From Cellulophaga sp. L1A9 (GTDB taxonomy: Bacteria; Bacteroidota; Bacteroidia; Flavobacteriales; Flavobacteriaceae), in NCBI RefSeq assembly GCF_009797025.1, contig NZ_CP047027.1, positions 4,650,001 through 4,714,000 on the forward strand: DNA of 64,000 bases. Reading direction: 5' to 3'. The notes below the pieces were generated by a model. The model was not told the DNA's origin and made no database searches. It was given only the letters and a program-made list of their open reading frames with translations. This document shows, piece after piece, positions 45,980 to 54,813 of this stretch (its first letter is position 1; each line of letters starts with the position of its first letter). A program made the translations under genes and the position numbers.

Positions 45980-46459
45980 ATGAAAAGTAAATTTTTTACC
46001 GACCCTAATTTAACATTTAATGAAACTAAGTCAACTTTAGTTGAAGAGGATATTGTAAAGAGCATTCCTTTTGATTTTGAAGGAAAAAAAGACTTTATTT
46101 TATTTTACACTCAATATAATGGTGTTGTCTTTCCATTTGGAGCATTTTTTTATAGAGATTCTTTTTATGAAGTTAGGAGGGATGAATATAATTTGTTGGA
46201 CATAGGAGCTTTTTTTGAGATTTCTAACTCGGAAAACTCTATATTAAAAATGTGGGAATCATTTAAGGCAGATTTGAGAGCAAAAGATATCAGTTCTAAA
46301 TACTTACCTTTTGGTAATGATTCTAGTGGAAATTTGTTCTGTATTGAGTCAAAAACTGGTGTTGTTGTTTATATCCAACACGAGAACCCAAAAAATATAA
46401 CCAATGTTGCACCATCATTTTTAGATTTTTGTAATAAAATTCAAGAAGAGATGAGATAG
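45980..46459 (+). CDS. SMI1/KNR4 (SUKH) family immunity protein
   Basis: A 159-residue cytoplasmic protein 11 bp behind tip 1. SUKH landmarks: DFILFYTQYNGVVFPFGAFF, LPFGNDSSGNLFCIES and a closing SFLDFCNKI. SUKH proteins are common immunity partners of nuclease toxins. It differs from the copy at 56128 by only two residues. Confidence 0.85.
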   Translation: MKSKFFTDPNLTFNETKSTLVEEDIVKSIPFDFEGKKDFILFYTQYNGVVFPFGAFFYRDSFYEVRRDEYNLLDIGAFFEISNSENSILKMWESFKADLRAKDISSKYLPFGNDSSGNLFCIESKTGVVVYIQHENPKNITNVAPSFLDFCNKIQEEMR

Positions 46460-46756
46460 AATATGAGCCCGCTTTACCATATAGTATGGCTCTATTACTA
46501 GTTTGTAATTAATGGCAATATAAATAAGAAAATTATAAAGCTATAAATATAAAAATATTTTGGATTTTTTATGATGAAAACTTCTCCTGCTAGCTCGTTT
46601 GCAACGAATGCCATATAAAGTAAGAAACAACAAAAAAGCTATCTAAGCATTTAGATAGCTTTTTAATTTCAAACACCAACTAGCACAAGGTAAAGAGGTC
46701 AAAAACTAGCCAAATAAAATATTTACGGAAAAGTACGTAAACTTGTAACAGGTTCA
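46460..46756. repeat. Intercassette spacer B
   Basis: REP palindrome 46586-46612 (TAGCTCGTTTGCAACGAATGCC), hairpin 46632-46664, leader 46674-46756 with the ATATTTACGG junction. A degenerate second REP-like piece lies near 46490-46515. The whole spacer is repeated at 56608-56905. Confidence 0.75.
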
Positions 46757-47245
46757 TTGGCAGATTGCCCTTTCAGGTATCAAGGACAGTACGAGAATGT
46801 AAAAACTGGGCTGTACTATAACAGGTTTAGGTATTATTCACCTGATAGTGGGATGTATATTTCCCAAGACCCTTTAGGTATAGAAAGTACCAATCCAAAT
46901 ATATACGCATACGTACACGATTCTAACTCATTTATAGACCCATTTGGACTTAAAGAACTTTATGCTTTATTAGCCAAAAAAGACGGTTGGTATCCAGTTA
47001 TGGAATGGGGAAAGAAAAATCCAATTGGAGAAATGTTTTTAAAGAAAGGAGAGCTGTGGAAATTAGGAGAAACGAAAAACCCAAAAACAAGGTATACTCA
47101 AAAATGGTTAAGAAAAATGAACTTAAGAAAAGTAGCAACGCATAATGGTCCTAAAAAACTAATGCAAATGCTTGAAGGAATGAAATTAAAAGGATATTTA
47201 GCTTGGAAAGGTTTCTTACCACCAGGAAACAAAGCTTGTCATTAG
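46757..47245 (+). CDS. Displaced Rhs tip 2: URI/GIY-YIG-like nuclease toxin
   Basis: Rhs arm residues 1-65 (with QYENVKTGLYY, slightly diverged), toxin 66-162: ELYALLAKKDGWYPVMEWG, GELWKLGETKNPKTRY, and the end KGFLPPGNKACH. The G-E-L-W-K-L-G-E-T...R-Y core and closing LPPGNK fit the URI2-type branch of GIY-YIG nucleases seen in Rhs toxins. Two closer copies at 49864 and 62101 share about 85 percent of the toxin by eye. Confidence 0.75.
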   Translation: MADCPFRYQGQYENVKTGLYYNRFRYYSPDSGMYISQDPLGIESTNPNIYAYVHDSNSFIDPFGLKELYALLAKKDGWYPVMEWGKKNPIGEMFLKKGELWKLGETKNPKTRYTQKWLRKMNLRKVATHNGPKKLMQMLEGMKLKGYLAWKGFLPPGNKACH

Positions 47246-47257
47246 AATAAAATAAAT

Positions 47258-47686
47258 ATGGAAATTTCAATAGTTTGCGATACTTATTTAACTTACATAA
47301 TTGAATTAAGTGATGAACTTGAAGTAGTATTGGATAAGGTAAATAATAAATATAAAGGTATAAATGAGCCAAAAATAATTGGTTTTGCTTTCAGATGTTT
47401 ACCTATCGAAATTGGCAGAAAAACATTTAGACGATACGATAAGGATAAAGAATTGACACTTGATATAACGGTAAGTTATGAAGAGTATAAGAAAATGTAC
47501 AAAACAGAAATACGTCACGCTTTAGGTCATACTTTTTATAATTATTTAGAAGAGTCTTTAAAAAAATACAAATTCAAAGAAATTAATACAAAAGAATTAC
47601 TATCCGATATAAAAAATTGGTGTAATGAAATTGGTTGGTTAGAAGAAGAGGTCGATTATTCAAAAGATTTAGATTATCCTGAATAA
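47258..47686 (+). CDS. Immunity protein of tip 2
   Basis: A 142-residue cytoplasmic protein, 12 bp after the toxin stop. It is related to those at 50886 and 62592 (VSYEEYKKMYKTEIRHALGH; WCNEIGWLEEEVDYSKDLDY identical). Size and the LTLDITVSYEEYKKM style are reminiscent of the Imm44 group, from memory only. Function is inferred from pairing. Confidence 0.7.
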   Translation: MEISIVCDTYLTYIIELSDELEVVLDKVNNKYKGINEPKIIGFAFRCLPIEIGRKTFRRYDKDKELTLDITVSYEEYKKMYKTEIRHALGHTFYNYLEESLKKYKFKEINTKELLSDIKNWCNEIGWLEEEVDYSKDLDYPE

Positions 47687-47908
47687 AAAAGTTATAATTA
47701 TTTGAGTTTTAAATATTTATAATGGTTAGAAATGAAAGGTAATAGCACACGCTAGCGCTAGTATCTTTTAAGAACAACAATGAAAGCTATCTAAAATTAG
47801 ATGGCTTTTGTGTTTTTAAGCACTAGCTGTCTCAAGATTAAGAAGTCAAAAACTTGCCAAGTAAAATAAAATTTTCTCTAAAAAGTACGTAAACTTGTAA
47901 CAGGTTCA
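47687..47908. repeat. Intercassette spacer C
   Basis: A degenerate REP (CACGCTAGCGCTAGTATC, 47748-47766), hairpin 47782-47810 with one mismatch (TAGATGGC), leader 47821-47908 with the alternative ATTTTCTCTAAAAAGTACG junction. Confidence 0.65.
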
Positions 47909-48454
47909 TTGGCAGATTGCCCTTTTAGGTATCAAGGACAGTACGAGGATGTAGAAACTGGGCTATACTATAACAGGTTTAGATATTATTCGCCCGAGAG
48001 CGGGACATATATAAGTCAAGACCCGATTGGACTTGAAGGTGGGGCAAATTTTTACAGCTATGTTCCAGATACAAATAGTTGGATAGACCCATTTGGACTT
48101 AATGATGTTGCCACAGGTTCAGGGCGTACACACGTAAAATATTCAGGAATTAAAGACGGTAAGCCTTATCACGGCTATGCAAGTGCGCCAACAAAAGATA
48201 ATTTATCTGCTCAAGCTATTATAAAAAGACGTTATGGGAATAACTTTGATGACTTTGATGTTGCGCCTGAACCTGATTATATAGGAAAAGGTGTTGACGG
48301 AAAACAAACTGCACGAGGATTAGAACAAAGAGGTTTTGAAGCTGATGGAAGTTTAAAAGGAACTTCTAATGCACAAAATCCTGTTGGTCCAAATAATAAG
48401 AATAGACAAAATTATTTAGATAAAGCAGATGCCCATAATAAAAATGAAAGTTAA
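47909..48454 (+). CDS. Displaced Rhs tip 3: GIY-YIG-like toxin (RGLEQR type)
   Basis: Rhs arm 1-64, toxin 65-181. The toxin reads [40 protein letters not shown] and [20 protein letters not shown]. The last two blocks occur in GIY-YIG-like Rhs toxins, but the GIY/YIG pair is poorly conserved, so the fold is tentative. Starts at the internal TTG of the Rhs core. Confidence 0.7.
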   Translation: MADCPFRYQGQYEDVETGLYYNRFRYYSPESGTYISQDPIGLEGGANFYSYVPDTNSWIDPFGLNDVATGSGRTHVKYSGIKDGKPYHGYASAPTKDNLSAQAIIKRRYGNNFDDFDVAPEPDYIGKGVDGKQTARGLEQRGFEADGSLKGTSNAQNPVGPNNKNRQNYLDKADAHNKNES

Positions 48455-48488
48455 AGGCTGTAGCGGTTAAAATAAATTGATAAAATAT

Positions 48489-49169
48489 ATGGCTAAAAGA
48501 GCAACGCCTTGGAAAGAAGGTAAAATAATAAGTATAGAAACACGTAAAGGAGTATTTGTGTTGGCACAAATGTTAAAATCTCCTTTTTTAAGGTTCTATA
48601 ATGCCTTTAGAGAAGATGAAAACTGGGGGAAAGTTGATGTTGGTATTTTTGAAACGCTTTTTACTAAAGCAGTTACAGGAGTATTTTTAAAGCATAGTAA
48701 TACTTCGGTAATAAAAACAGCTATACCTGATTTAGACAGGGAAGATTCTGATATATGGATAAAAGGACATTCAGGAAATCGTAAAGTTAAAACTTGGATT
48801 GGTAAGGAATATGAAAAAGAGTTTTATATTCTAGGTTCAAAAGCTGGAGGAAGCTTAGTTGAAATGGATTTAAACAAAGGAGGTATTTACAATCACCCAA
48901 GCGGTCTTTTTGATAAAGTTATTGTTGAAGATATTCCATTAAATGCGGATGATATTATAGATAATCACGAAACAATGGGATTAGCGGTGTTCCCTTTAAC
49001 AAATGAACGTTTATATTTATGCTATAAGGCAGGAAAAAATGTAGACCCAACTAAAGATTTGAAATTTAATCGAGAAATCCCTAAAGATTATAAAATCGCC
49101 ATTGAGATTATGTCGGGTGGTGGCGGAAAAGAGAATAAAGAGAAAATATTGGATACTTATTTTAGGTGA
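48489..49169 (+). CDS. Immunity protein of tip 3, Imm26-like
   Basis: A 226-residue cytoplasmic protein. The ATG at 48489 is preferred over an upstream TTG at 48477. The N-terminus PWKEGKIISIETRKGVFVLA followed by QMLKSPFLRFYNAF has the K-x-G-D/K-I-x-x-I...Y/F-x-x-A-x-V layout of Imm26. Resemblance is partial. It follows the toxin by 34 bp. Confidence 0.6.
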   Translation: MAKRATPWKEGKIISIETRKGVFVLAQMLKSPFLRFYNAFREDENWGKVDVGIFETLFTKAVTGVFLKHSNTSVIKTAIPDLDREDSDIWIKGHSGNRKVKTWIGKEYEKEFYILGSKAGGSLVEMDLNKGGIYNHPSGLFDKVIVEDIPLNADDIIDNHETMGLAVFPLTNERLYLCYKAGKNVDPTKDLKFNREIPKDYKIAIEIMSGGGGKENKEKILDTYFR

Positions 49170-49827
49170 AAATATCAAATAAACAGAATTTAGAAAGTCA
49201 ATTTGTTATAAGATTGGCTTTTTTTCTGCTCAAAAACTTCGCTTTTAGCTATTTTAAATAAAGTTATTAACATTTACCTCTTTTTTCTCAATCCTTTTAT
49301 TTTCGGGTGTTTTCGCCCTTTTCCGCCTTATTCTTTTTTGCCCAGTATTCGTAGTATTTAGGCGGTTTTGAAGTGGTAAAAACAACCACAAAAAAACCAA
49401 AAAGAAAGCAGAAAGAAAGCAGAAAAAAGCCCCAAAAAAAAGACAAAAAAACCGAACAGAAACCCCAAAACGAGTAAAAAAGGAAGCCTAATATCAAAAA
49501 AAACAGACTACAAACAAGAAAAAGCCCCAAACCGCTAAAGCGGTTTAAAAAGAAAATCTAAAAAAGCGTTTCGTTTTATAGAAATAATGACTTTTACAAA
49601 CTCAAATAATAGTCAAAAATTACATTTAAAAAATGCAAATATCAGATTGAAAATCGCAATAAAAACAGCCCCCCAAAATGGCGTAATTATTAATAAGTCC
49701 ATCATTTAAAAACGCTGTAAAATTCTAATAAAACGAACATTAAATACTTAAAAAATCGAGTTTAGAATTGCAACAAAAAAATATTGGATTTTAAGGCAAA
49801 AAATGAATCGTTTGCAACGTAAACAAA
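49170..49827. repeat. Duplicated noncoding block preceding long-arm cassette 4
   Basis: A hairpin terminator (49194-49225, AAAGTCAAT/ATTGGCTTT) is followed by about 600 bp that is repeated at 58170-58767. The block is strongly strand-asymmetric: 49370-49560 is almost all A and C with some G, for example CCCCAAAAAAAAGACAAAAA. It contains a small palindrome AACCGCTAAAGCGGTT. No gene is recognisable. It ends at CGTTTGCAACGTAAACAAAA, exactly where Rhs homology starts. Confidence 0.7.
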
Positions 49828-49863
49828 AACCAAACAGACCGTAAATACAATGCGGGCGGGCAA

Positions 49864-50883
49864 TTGGCAGAAGCTAATGGAACCACATACCATTATGATG
49901 AAGAGGGTAACCTTGTCGTAAAATACACCCCGAAAGGCACTTATAAGTACCAATGGTATGGCAACGGAATGCTTAAAGCCGTAGAACGCCCAAACCAACA
50001 AACAATAAGTTTTGAGTATGATGCCCTAGGTAGGCGTAACGCTAAAATTGATCAGCCTAGATTTGGCAATCAAGGTATAATTACCCGTTTTGTTTGGGAT
50101 GGTAATGTACCGTTGCACGAATGGCGCTACAAACTAAAAAGCAGACCAGATTTAGTGGTAGATGAATTTGGGTTACTGAGCACAAGCAAACCAGAACCCA
50201 TTGAAAATTTAATTACGTGGGTTTTTGATGAAAATAGCTTTAAACCCGCAGGTAAAATTACAGAAGAAGATACCTACTCTATTATTACAGATTATTTAGG
50301 GACACCTGTAGAAATGTACAATAGTAAAGGTGAAAAAACTTGGAAAGTTGAGTATGATATTTACGGAAAAGTACGTAAACTTGTAATAGGTTCATTGGCA
50401 GATTGCCCTTATAGGTATCAAGGACAGTACGAGGATGTAGAAACTGGACTGTTTTATAATAGATTTAGATATTATAATGCTGAGGAAGGGGTATTCATAA
50501 GTCAAGATCCATTAGGTATACAAAGTGCTAATCCAAATATATACGCATACGTACACGATTCTAACTCATTTATTGACCCTTTTGGATTAAAAGAATTATA
50601 TGCTTTATTAGCCAAAAAAGATGGTTGGTATCCAGTTATGGAATGGGGTAAAAAACAGCCAATTGGCGAAATGTTTTTGAAAGAGGGTGAGTTATGGAAG
50701 CTAGGAGAAACAAAAAATCCAAAAACAAGATACTCCCTAAAATGGTTAGAAAAAATGAATTTAGAGAAAGTAGGAACTCATAATGGGCCTAAAAAATTAA
50801 TGCAAATGCTTGAAAGAATGAAATTAAAAGGCTACTTAGCTTGGAAAGGATTTTTACCAGCAGGAAATAAAGCTTGTCATTAA
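49864..50883 (+). CDS. Displaced Rhs fragment 4 (long arm) with URI/GIY-YIG-like toxin
   Basis: Homology to rhs begins at about 49828, equal to 43461, so this cassette carries some 760 bp of Rhs shell instead of about 220. Residues 1-~243 are YD repeats and core ([37 protein letters not shown]), the rest the toxin ELYALLAKKDGWYPVMEWG...GFLPAGNKACH. The toxin part is identical to that at 62101. No start codon belongs to it; the TTG is internal to the shell. Confidence 0.8.
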   Translation: MAEANGTTYHYDEEGNLVVKYTPKGTYKYQWYGNGMLKAVERPNQQTISFEYDALGRRNAKIDQPRFGNQGIITRFVWDGNVPLHEWRYKLKSRPDLVVDEFGLLSTSKPEPIENLITWVFDENSFKPAGKITEEDTYSIITDYLGTPVEMYNSKGEKTWKVEYDIYGKVRKLVIGSLADCPYRYQGQYEDVETGLFYNRFRYYNAEEGVFISQDPLGIQSANPNIYAYVHDSNSFIDPFGLKELYALLAKKDGWYPVMEWGKKQPIGEMFLKEGELWKLGETKNPKTRYSLKWLEKMNLEKVGTHNGPKKLMQMLERMKLKGYLAWKGFLPAGNKACH

Positions 50884-50885
50884 TT

Positions 50886-51317
50886 ATGAGAATATCAGTA
50901 AATTGTGATACTTACCTAACTTTTATTATTGAGTTAAGAAAAGAACTTGAAGTTGTTTGGGATAAAATAAATGAGAAATATAAAAATATTAAAGAACCAA
51001 ATACAATCGGTTTTGCTTTTAGATGTTTACCCGATGAAATTGGGCGTAAAACATTTAGAAGATTTGATAAAGATGATGCCTATTTGACTTTAGACATAGC
51101 CACAAGTTATGAAAAATATAAAAAGATGTATAAGACAGAAATACGCCACGATTTAGGTCATACCTTTTACAATTATTTAGAAGATTCCTTAAAAAAATAT
51201 AAGTTCAAAGAAATTGATTCAAAAGAATTACTATCCGATATAAAAAATTGGTGTAATGAAATTGGTTGGTTAGAAGAAGAGGTCGATTATTCAAAAGATT
51301 TAGATTATCCTGAATAA
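50886..51317 (+). CDS. Immunity protein of tip 4
   Basis: A 143-residue cytoplasmic protein. The ATG at 50886 (MRISVNCDTYLTF) lies 2 bp after the toxin stop; an upstream TTG is an artefact. Its protein is identical to the one at 62592 and about three quarters identical to that at 47258. Confidence 0.75.
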   Translation: MRISVNCDTYLTFIIELRKELEVVWDKINEKYKNIKEPNTIGFAFRCLPDEIGRKTFRRFDKDDAYLTLDIATSYEKYKKMYKTEIRHDLGHTFYNYLEDSLKKYKFKEIDSKELLSDIKNWCNEIGWLEEEVDYSKDLDYPE

Positions 51318-51580
51318 AAAAGTTATAATCCATAAACAAAAACATTATAATTATTTAAGTTTTGAAAATTTGGAATGCTTAGAAATGAAAGATAATAGCG
51401 ACCCTGCTACCGCCGTTTAAAACGAGTGCCATATCGAGTAAGTAATAATAATATAAGCTATCTAAACATTTAGATAGCTTTTGTATTCTCAATCACCAAC
51501 TGGCGCGAAATAAAGAGGTCCAAATTTGCCATGCAAAATAAAATTTTCTCTAAAAAGTACGTAAACTTGTAACAGGTTCA
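51318..51580. repeat. Intercassette spacer E
   Basis: REP-like palindrome variant 51402-51430 (CTACCGCCGTTTAAAACGAG then TGCC), hairpin 51454-51483, leader 51494-51580 with CCAAATTTGCCATGC instead of AAAAACTTGCCAAGC. Nearly identical to 63024-63286. Confidence 0.75.
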
Positions 51581-52120
51581 TTGGCAGATTGCCCTTTTAG
51601 GTATCAAGGACAGTACGAGGATGTAGAAACTGGACTGTTTTATAATAGATTTAGATATTATAATGCTGAGGAAGGGGTATTCATAAGTCAAGACCCGATA
51701 AGGCTTGAGAGTGGAGAACCTAATTTTTATTCTTATGTAAGAGATAGCAATAGCGAGATTGACCCATTTGGAGAAGCTGGAATGCCTTGGCATCATTTGA
51801 TTCCACAAGAAATGTTTAAGGATCCTTCTTTTATGAAACAATTAAACCAGATAACTGGAGGCAACGCTAAAAATTATATTCACAGACAAGGAGCTTTTGT
51901 TGAAGAAAGTTTACACAAAGCAATTCATAAAGGTGCTGGAGGTGGAAAATGGAATGATACATTTAAGGATTGGGCAGCTGACAATAAAAAATTCAATAAA
52001 AAATCGCTTCAAAACCAATTAAAGAAGATGATGAAAGATAATAATATTCCTAAATCTTCAAGGAATTTTGCTAGAAAATATAAACGTAAAACAAAAACAA
52101 AATTTAAGTGTAAAGGATAA
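51581..52120 (+). CDS. Displaced Rhs tip 5: HNH-like (WHHLIP) nuclease toxin
   Basis: Rhs arm 1-64 with altered joints (DPIRLESGEPNF, IDPFGEAG), toxin 65-179. The toxin begins MPWHHLIPQEMFKDPSF and continues RQGAFVEESLHKAIHKGAGG, an HH-L-I-P...H...H arrangement of the HNH/Endo VII toxins. A Lys/Arg-rich end (KYKRKTKTKFKCKG) follows. The DPIR change in a normally invariant DPIGL could affect processing if it were moved onto rhs. Confidence 0.72.
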   Translation: MADCPFRYQGQYEDVETGLFYNRFRYYNAEEGVFISQDPIRLESGEPNFYSYVRDSNSEIDPFGEAGMPWHHLIPQEMFKDPSFMKQLNQITGGNAKNYIHRQGAFVEESLHKAIHKGAGGGKWNDTFKDWAADNKKFNKKSLQNQLKKMMKDNNIPKSSRNFARKYKRKTKTKFKCKG

Positions 52121-52710
52121 TGAAATACTATATTTTAAAAAATAGAGAAATGCCTTGGGGCGATTATGGCGATATTCTTTTTTCTGGCCTTTTAACCGTT
52201 ATGGATGACGATTATAATGATATTGATATTCACGAAATAGAAAGAACTGGTTCATACATTCCAGAAATATATTGTGTAAATTCCACTAATCTCGTCTTAT
52301 CAGAAAACGTTAAAATTGTTTTACTTAAAAACAATATTACTGGAATAGATAAATTTCATTATACAATATTTAAAAAGATAGTCAATATTGATTGGAAATC
52401 TTGGAATCAAAAACATGAAGACCCTGCCTTTTTTCCTGAAACAGGCGAGCCGATTGATTATATAGAAGACGGAGAGGACGATACTAATCTACACAATGAA
52501 TTAAGTGTATTTTATAGCATCAAAATAAAAGAAGCAACAATCGATTTAATAAAAAGTGAAGATTCTATTTATAAGTTAGAGAATCCTATAGATATAGATT
52601 TATTTATACCTAGCAATATGAATCGCATAATAGTGTCAGAGAAGTTTAAAAAAGTAATCGAATCCGAAGGAATAGATACGTTGAAGTTTATAGAAATTCA
52701 AACGTTTTAA
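52120..52710 (+). CDS. Immunity protein of tip 5, Imm11/DUF1629-like
   Basis: A 196-residue cytoplasmic protein whose ATG shares one base with the toxin stop. The end NRIIVSEKFKKVIESEGIDT followed by LKFIEI is the S-E-k-f-k-x-x-i-e...g...F-x-x-i signature of DUF1629/Imm11-type proteins. The rest is less clear. Pairing supports the immunity role. Confidence 0.68.
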   Translation: MKYYILKNREMPWGDYGDILFSGLLTVMDDDYNDIDIHEIERTGSYIPEIYCVNSTNLVLSENVKIVLLKNNITGIDKFHYTIFKKIVNIDWKSWNQKHEDPAFFPETGEPIDYIEDGEDDTNLHNELSVFYSIKIKEATIDLIKSEDSIYKLENPIDIDLFIPSNMNRIIVSEKFKKVIESEGIDTLKFIEIQTF

Positions 52711-52920
52711 TAATCAAAGGTTATTTGAAATATTGAAAACCCTTGCTAGTGCTCGTTTGCAACGAGTGCCGTACACAGTAAGAAACAATAATAAAAGCTA
52801 TCTAAATATTTAGGTAGCTTTTGTGTTTTAAGAATTGACTAATGAGAGATAAAGAAGTCAAAAACTTGCCAAGCAAAATACAATATTAACGGAAAAGTAC
52901 GTAAACTTGTAACAGGTTCA
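52711..52920. repeat. Intercassette spacer F
   Basis: REP palindrome 52744-52770 (GCTAGTGCTCGTTTGCAACG then AGTGCC), hairpin 52792-52824, leader 52833-52920 in a variant form starting GAATTGACTAATGAGAGATA. Confidence 0.75.
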
Positions 52921-53508
52921 TTGGCAGATTGCCCTTTTAGGTATCAAGGACAGTACGAGGATGTAGAAACTGGGTTGTATTATAATCGATTTAGGTATTA
53001 CGCACCTGATGAAGGTGTATATATTTCACAAGACCCAATTGGATTAGCAGGAAATAATCCGAATTTTTATGCGTATACTTTTGATAGTAACTCTCAAATT
53101 GATCCCTTTGGTTTAATAATTATTTTTAGAGCATTAAATGGTGGTCAAGAAGCTAGTGCCTTGGCAGGGGAAGCTATTCAGCCTAAGAGCCTTAGTTCAA
53201 CACATACTATACAACAGCATATAGACGATGGAAGTCTACAAACTAAATACATATCTACTACCAAGAAAAAAGGGACTGCTGAATTTTATGCAAAACCAAA
53301 CCCTAAAAGAGGTAAAGTAAACCCTAGTACTATAATTGCCATAGATACAGATAAGTTAAGCTCATCAAAAGTTTTTGACATGTCTAGTGGGGTTGACCCT
53401 CAAACAGGTAAAAAGTTAAAAATGCCTGCATTAAGATATGCCACTAAGGATGCAGAAGTATTAGTTGAAGGAGCTATACCAAAAGGAGCATATAAAATTT
53501 GTAAATAG
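52921..53508 (+). CDS. Displaced Rhs tip 6: ADP-ribosyltransferase-like toxin
   Basis: Rhs arm 1-65, toxin 66-195. The toxin reads [48 protein letters not shown] and [18 protein letters not shown]. This spaced R (FRAL), S-T-T and E (AEVLVEG) arrangement matches the R-S-E triad of ART-fold toxins. It would modify a cytoplasmic target such as a protein or nucleic acid; which one is unknown. Internal TTG start as in the other tips. Confidence 0.75.
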   Translation: MADCPFRYQGQYEDVETGLYYNRFRYYAPDEGVYISQDPIGLAGNNPNFYAYTFDSNSQIDPFGLIIIFRALNGGQEASALAGEAIQPKSLSSTHTIQQHIDDGSLQTKYISTTKKKGTAEFYAKPNPKRGKVNPSTIIAIDTDKLSSSKVFDMSSGVDPQTGKKLKMPALRYATKDAEVLVEGAIPKGAYKICK

Positions 53509-53829
53509 ATGGAAGATTATTTTAAAAAAATTGAAGCAATAGAAAAAGAAGTTCAAAATTACTATGAAAATTCTTTTGAAGAAGGTAATGATGATTACAA
53601 AACAAATAAACTTATCAAGGAAAAAATTAAACACTTAATTATAGATTTAAATAAGTTAAATAATGATGCTATAAATAAAGCATTATTAGTTTTAGCAAAA
53701 TCTACAGGGTGTGCAGAAGACCAAGAAATCGCAGATGATATAATTAATTATTTACATGATAATAAATATATTGATGAAAAACAATTAAATTATTTTTACG
53801 ATAATACAGCTGTTCGTAGATGGGAATGA
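53509..53829 (+). CDS. Immunity protein of tip 6
   Basis: A 106-residue acidic, all-helical protein starting directly after the toxin stop with no gap. Not recognised as a known immunity family; the regular helices (INKALLVLAKSTGCAEDQEI) suggest a small HEAT-like bundle. Function is inferred from position. Confidence 0.62.
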   Translation: MEDYFKKIEAIEKEVQNYYENSFEEGNDDYKTNKLIKEKIKHLIIDLNKLNNDAINKALLVLAKSTGCAEDQEIADDIINYLHDNKYIDEKQLNYFYDNTAVRRWE

Positions 53830-54198
53830 ATCAACTACGCAAAGGGTAAAGGAGATAATGCCCTAAATTAGGTCATAGATTAAAAAAACACTTAGAGCAA
53901 ATCTAAAATGTAAAAGTTGTGATTTTTAGTTGCCCCGCTAGCGCGGATTTGTAATCCGTGCCCGTAAGAGTAAGAAATAACAAAACAGAAAAAACCACAG
54001 CGTAAGCGTTGTGGTTTTTTTATTGCTCAAAAACGTTGTATTTAGCTATAAACCTAAAAGTTATTAACATTGTAGTATTCCACCGCTAGCGCAAGCATCT
54101 TGCTTGTGACAAGCATGAGTAAGAAACACAACTAATACAACAAAAACCACAGCAACAGCTGCAGTTTTTATTGTATTGTTTCAAAAATTTATTACTCT
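53830..54198. repeat. Intercassette spacer G: two REP units, no leader
   Basis: REP palindromes at 53934-53963 (GCTAGCGCGGATTTGTAATC then CGTGCCC) and 54082-54115 (GCTAGCGCAAGCATCTTGCT...). Hairpin terminator 53988-54023 (AACCACAGCG/CGTTGTGGTT) and a weaker one at 54143-54172. The conserved leader seen in other spacers is missing; Rhs homology starts at TATGATATTTACGG (54197). Confidence 0.7.
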
Positions 54199-54809
54199 AT
54201 GATATTTACGGAAAAGTACGTAAACTTGTAACAGGTTCATTGGCAGATTGCCCTTTTAGGTATCAAGGACAGTACGAGGATGTAGAAACTGGGCTGTATT
54301 ATAACAGGTTTAGGTATTATTCACCTGATAGTGGAACGTATATCAGTCAGGATCCAATTGGGTTGGCTGGTGGAATGCCAAATATATATGCGTATGTTCA
54401 CGACAGCAATGCTTGGGTTGACCAATTTGGACTGTATTCAGATTTACTAGGTTCAGGATTGGGGCACCATTTAATGCCTAGAAGTATAGCAAAAAGTCTT
54501 GGAATAGGAGAGTTATCTCCCAATAAAGCTATCTCTTGGTTTCCTAATAAAGGTGCTGGAACAGCAGATTTACATAAACAACTTCACAGGAAATTAATTG
54601 ATGAAGGAATACCTTATCATGGAAGTAAGTTTAAAGGAAGTGTAGACGAATTTTTTGAAGCTGCTAAAAAAGCATACAAGGATATTAATATAAAAGGTTT
54701 TATGAAAATACCTGGCACAGATAACAAACTACTTAAAAATGTAACACCTTTAGAGGGAATAGAGAAATTACAAGAATTACATAAAAAAGCTAAAATCCCT
54801 TGTAAATGA
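54171..54809 (+). CDS. Displaced Rhs tip 7: GHH-type HNH nuclease toxin
   Basis: Rhs arm from [13 protein letters not shown] through VDQFGL (the usual DPFGL is DQFGL), then a ~120-residue toxin. The toxin contains [18 protein letters not shown], a GHH motif of the HNH/Endo VII superfamily, and [18 protein letters not shown] with two further His. The ORF start at 54171 lies in the spacer and is not supported by a ribosome-binding site. The D-to-Q-shifted junction makes processing doubtful. Confidence 0.75.
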   Translation: MYCFKNLLLYDIYGKVRKLVTGSLADCPFRYQGQYEDVETGLYYNRFRYYSPDSGTYISQDPIGLAGGMPNIYAYVHDSNAWVDQFGLYSDLLGSGLGHHLMPRSIAKSLGIGELSPNKAISWFPNKGAGTADLHKQLHRKLIDEGIPYHGSKFKGSVDEFFEAAKKAYKDINIKGFMKIPGTDNKLLKNVTPLEGIEKLQELHKKAKIPCK

Positions 54810-54813
54810 TAAT

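Noticed and set aside
49297..49530. Minus-strand frame with a Phe/Leu-rich, membrane-like translation
   Set aside because: It comes from the A/C-rich low-complexity tract, is not preserved in the second copy of the block at 58320, and has no sensible start.
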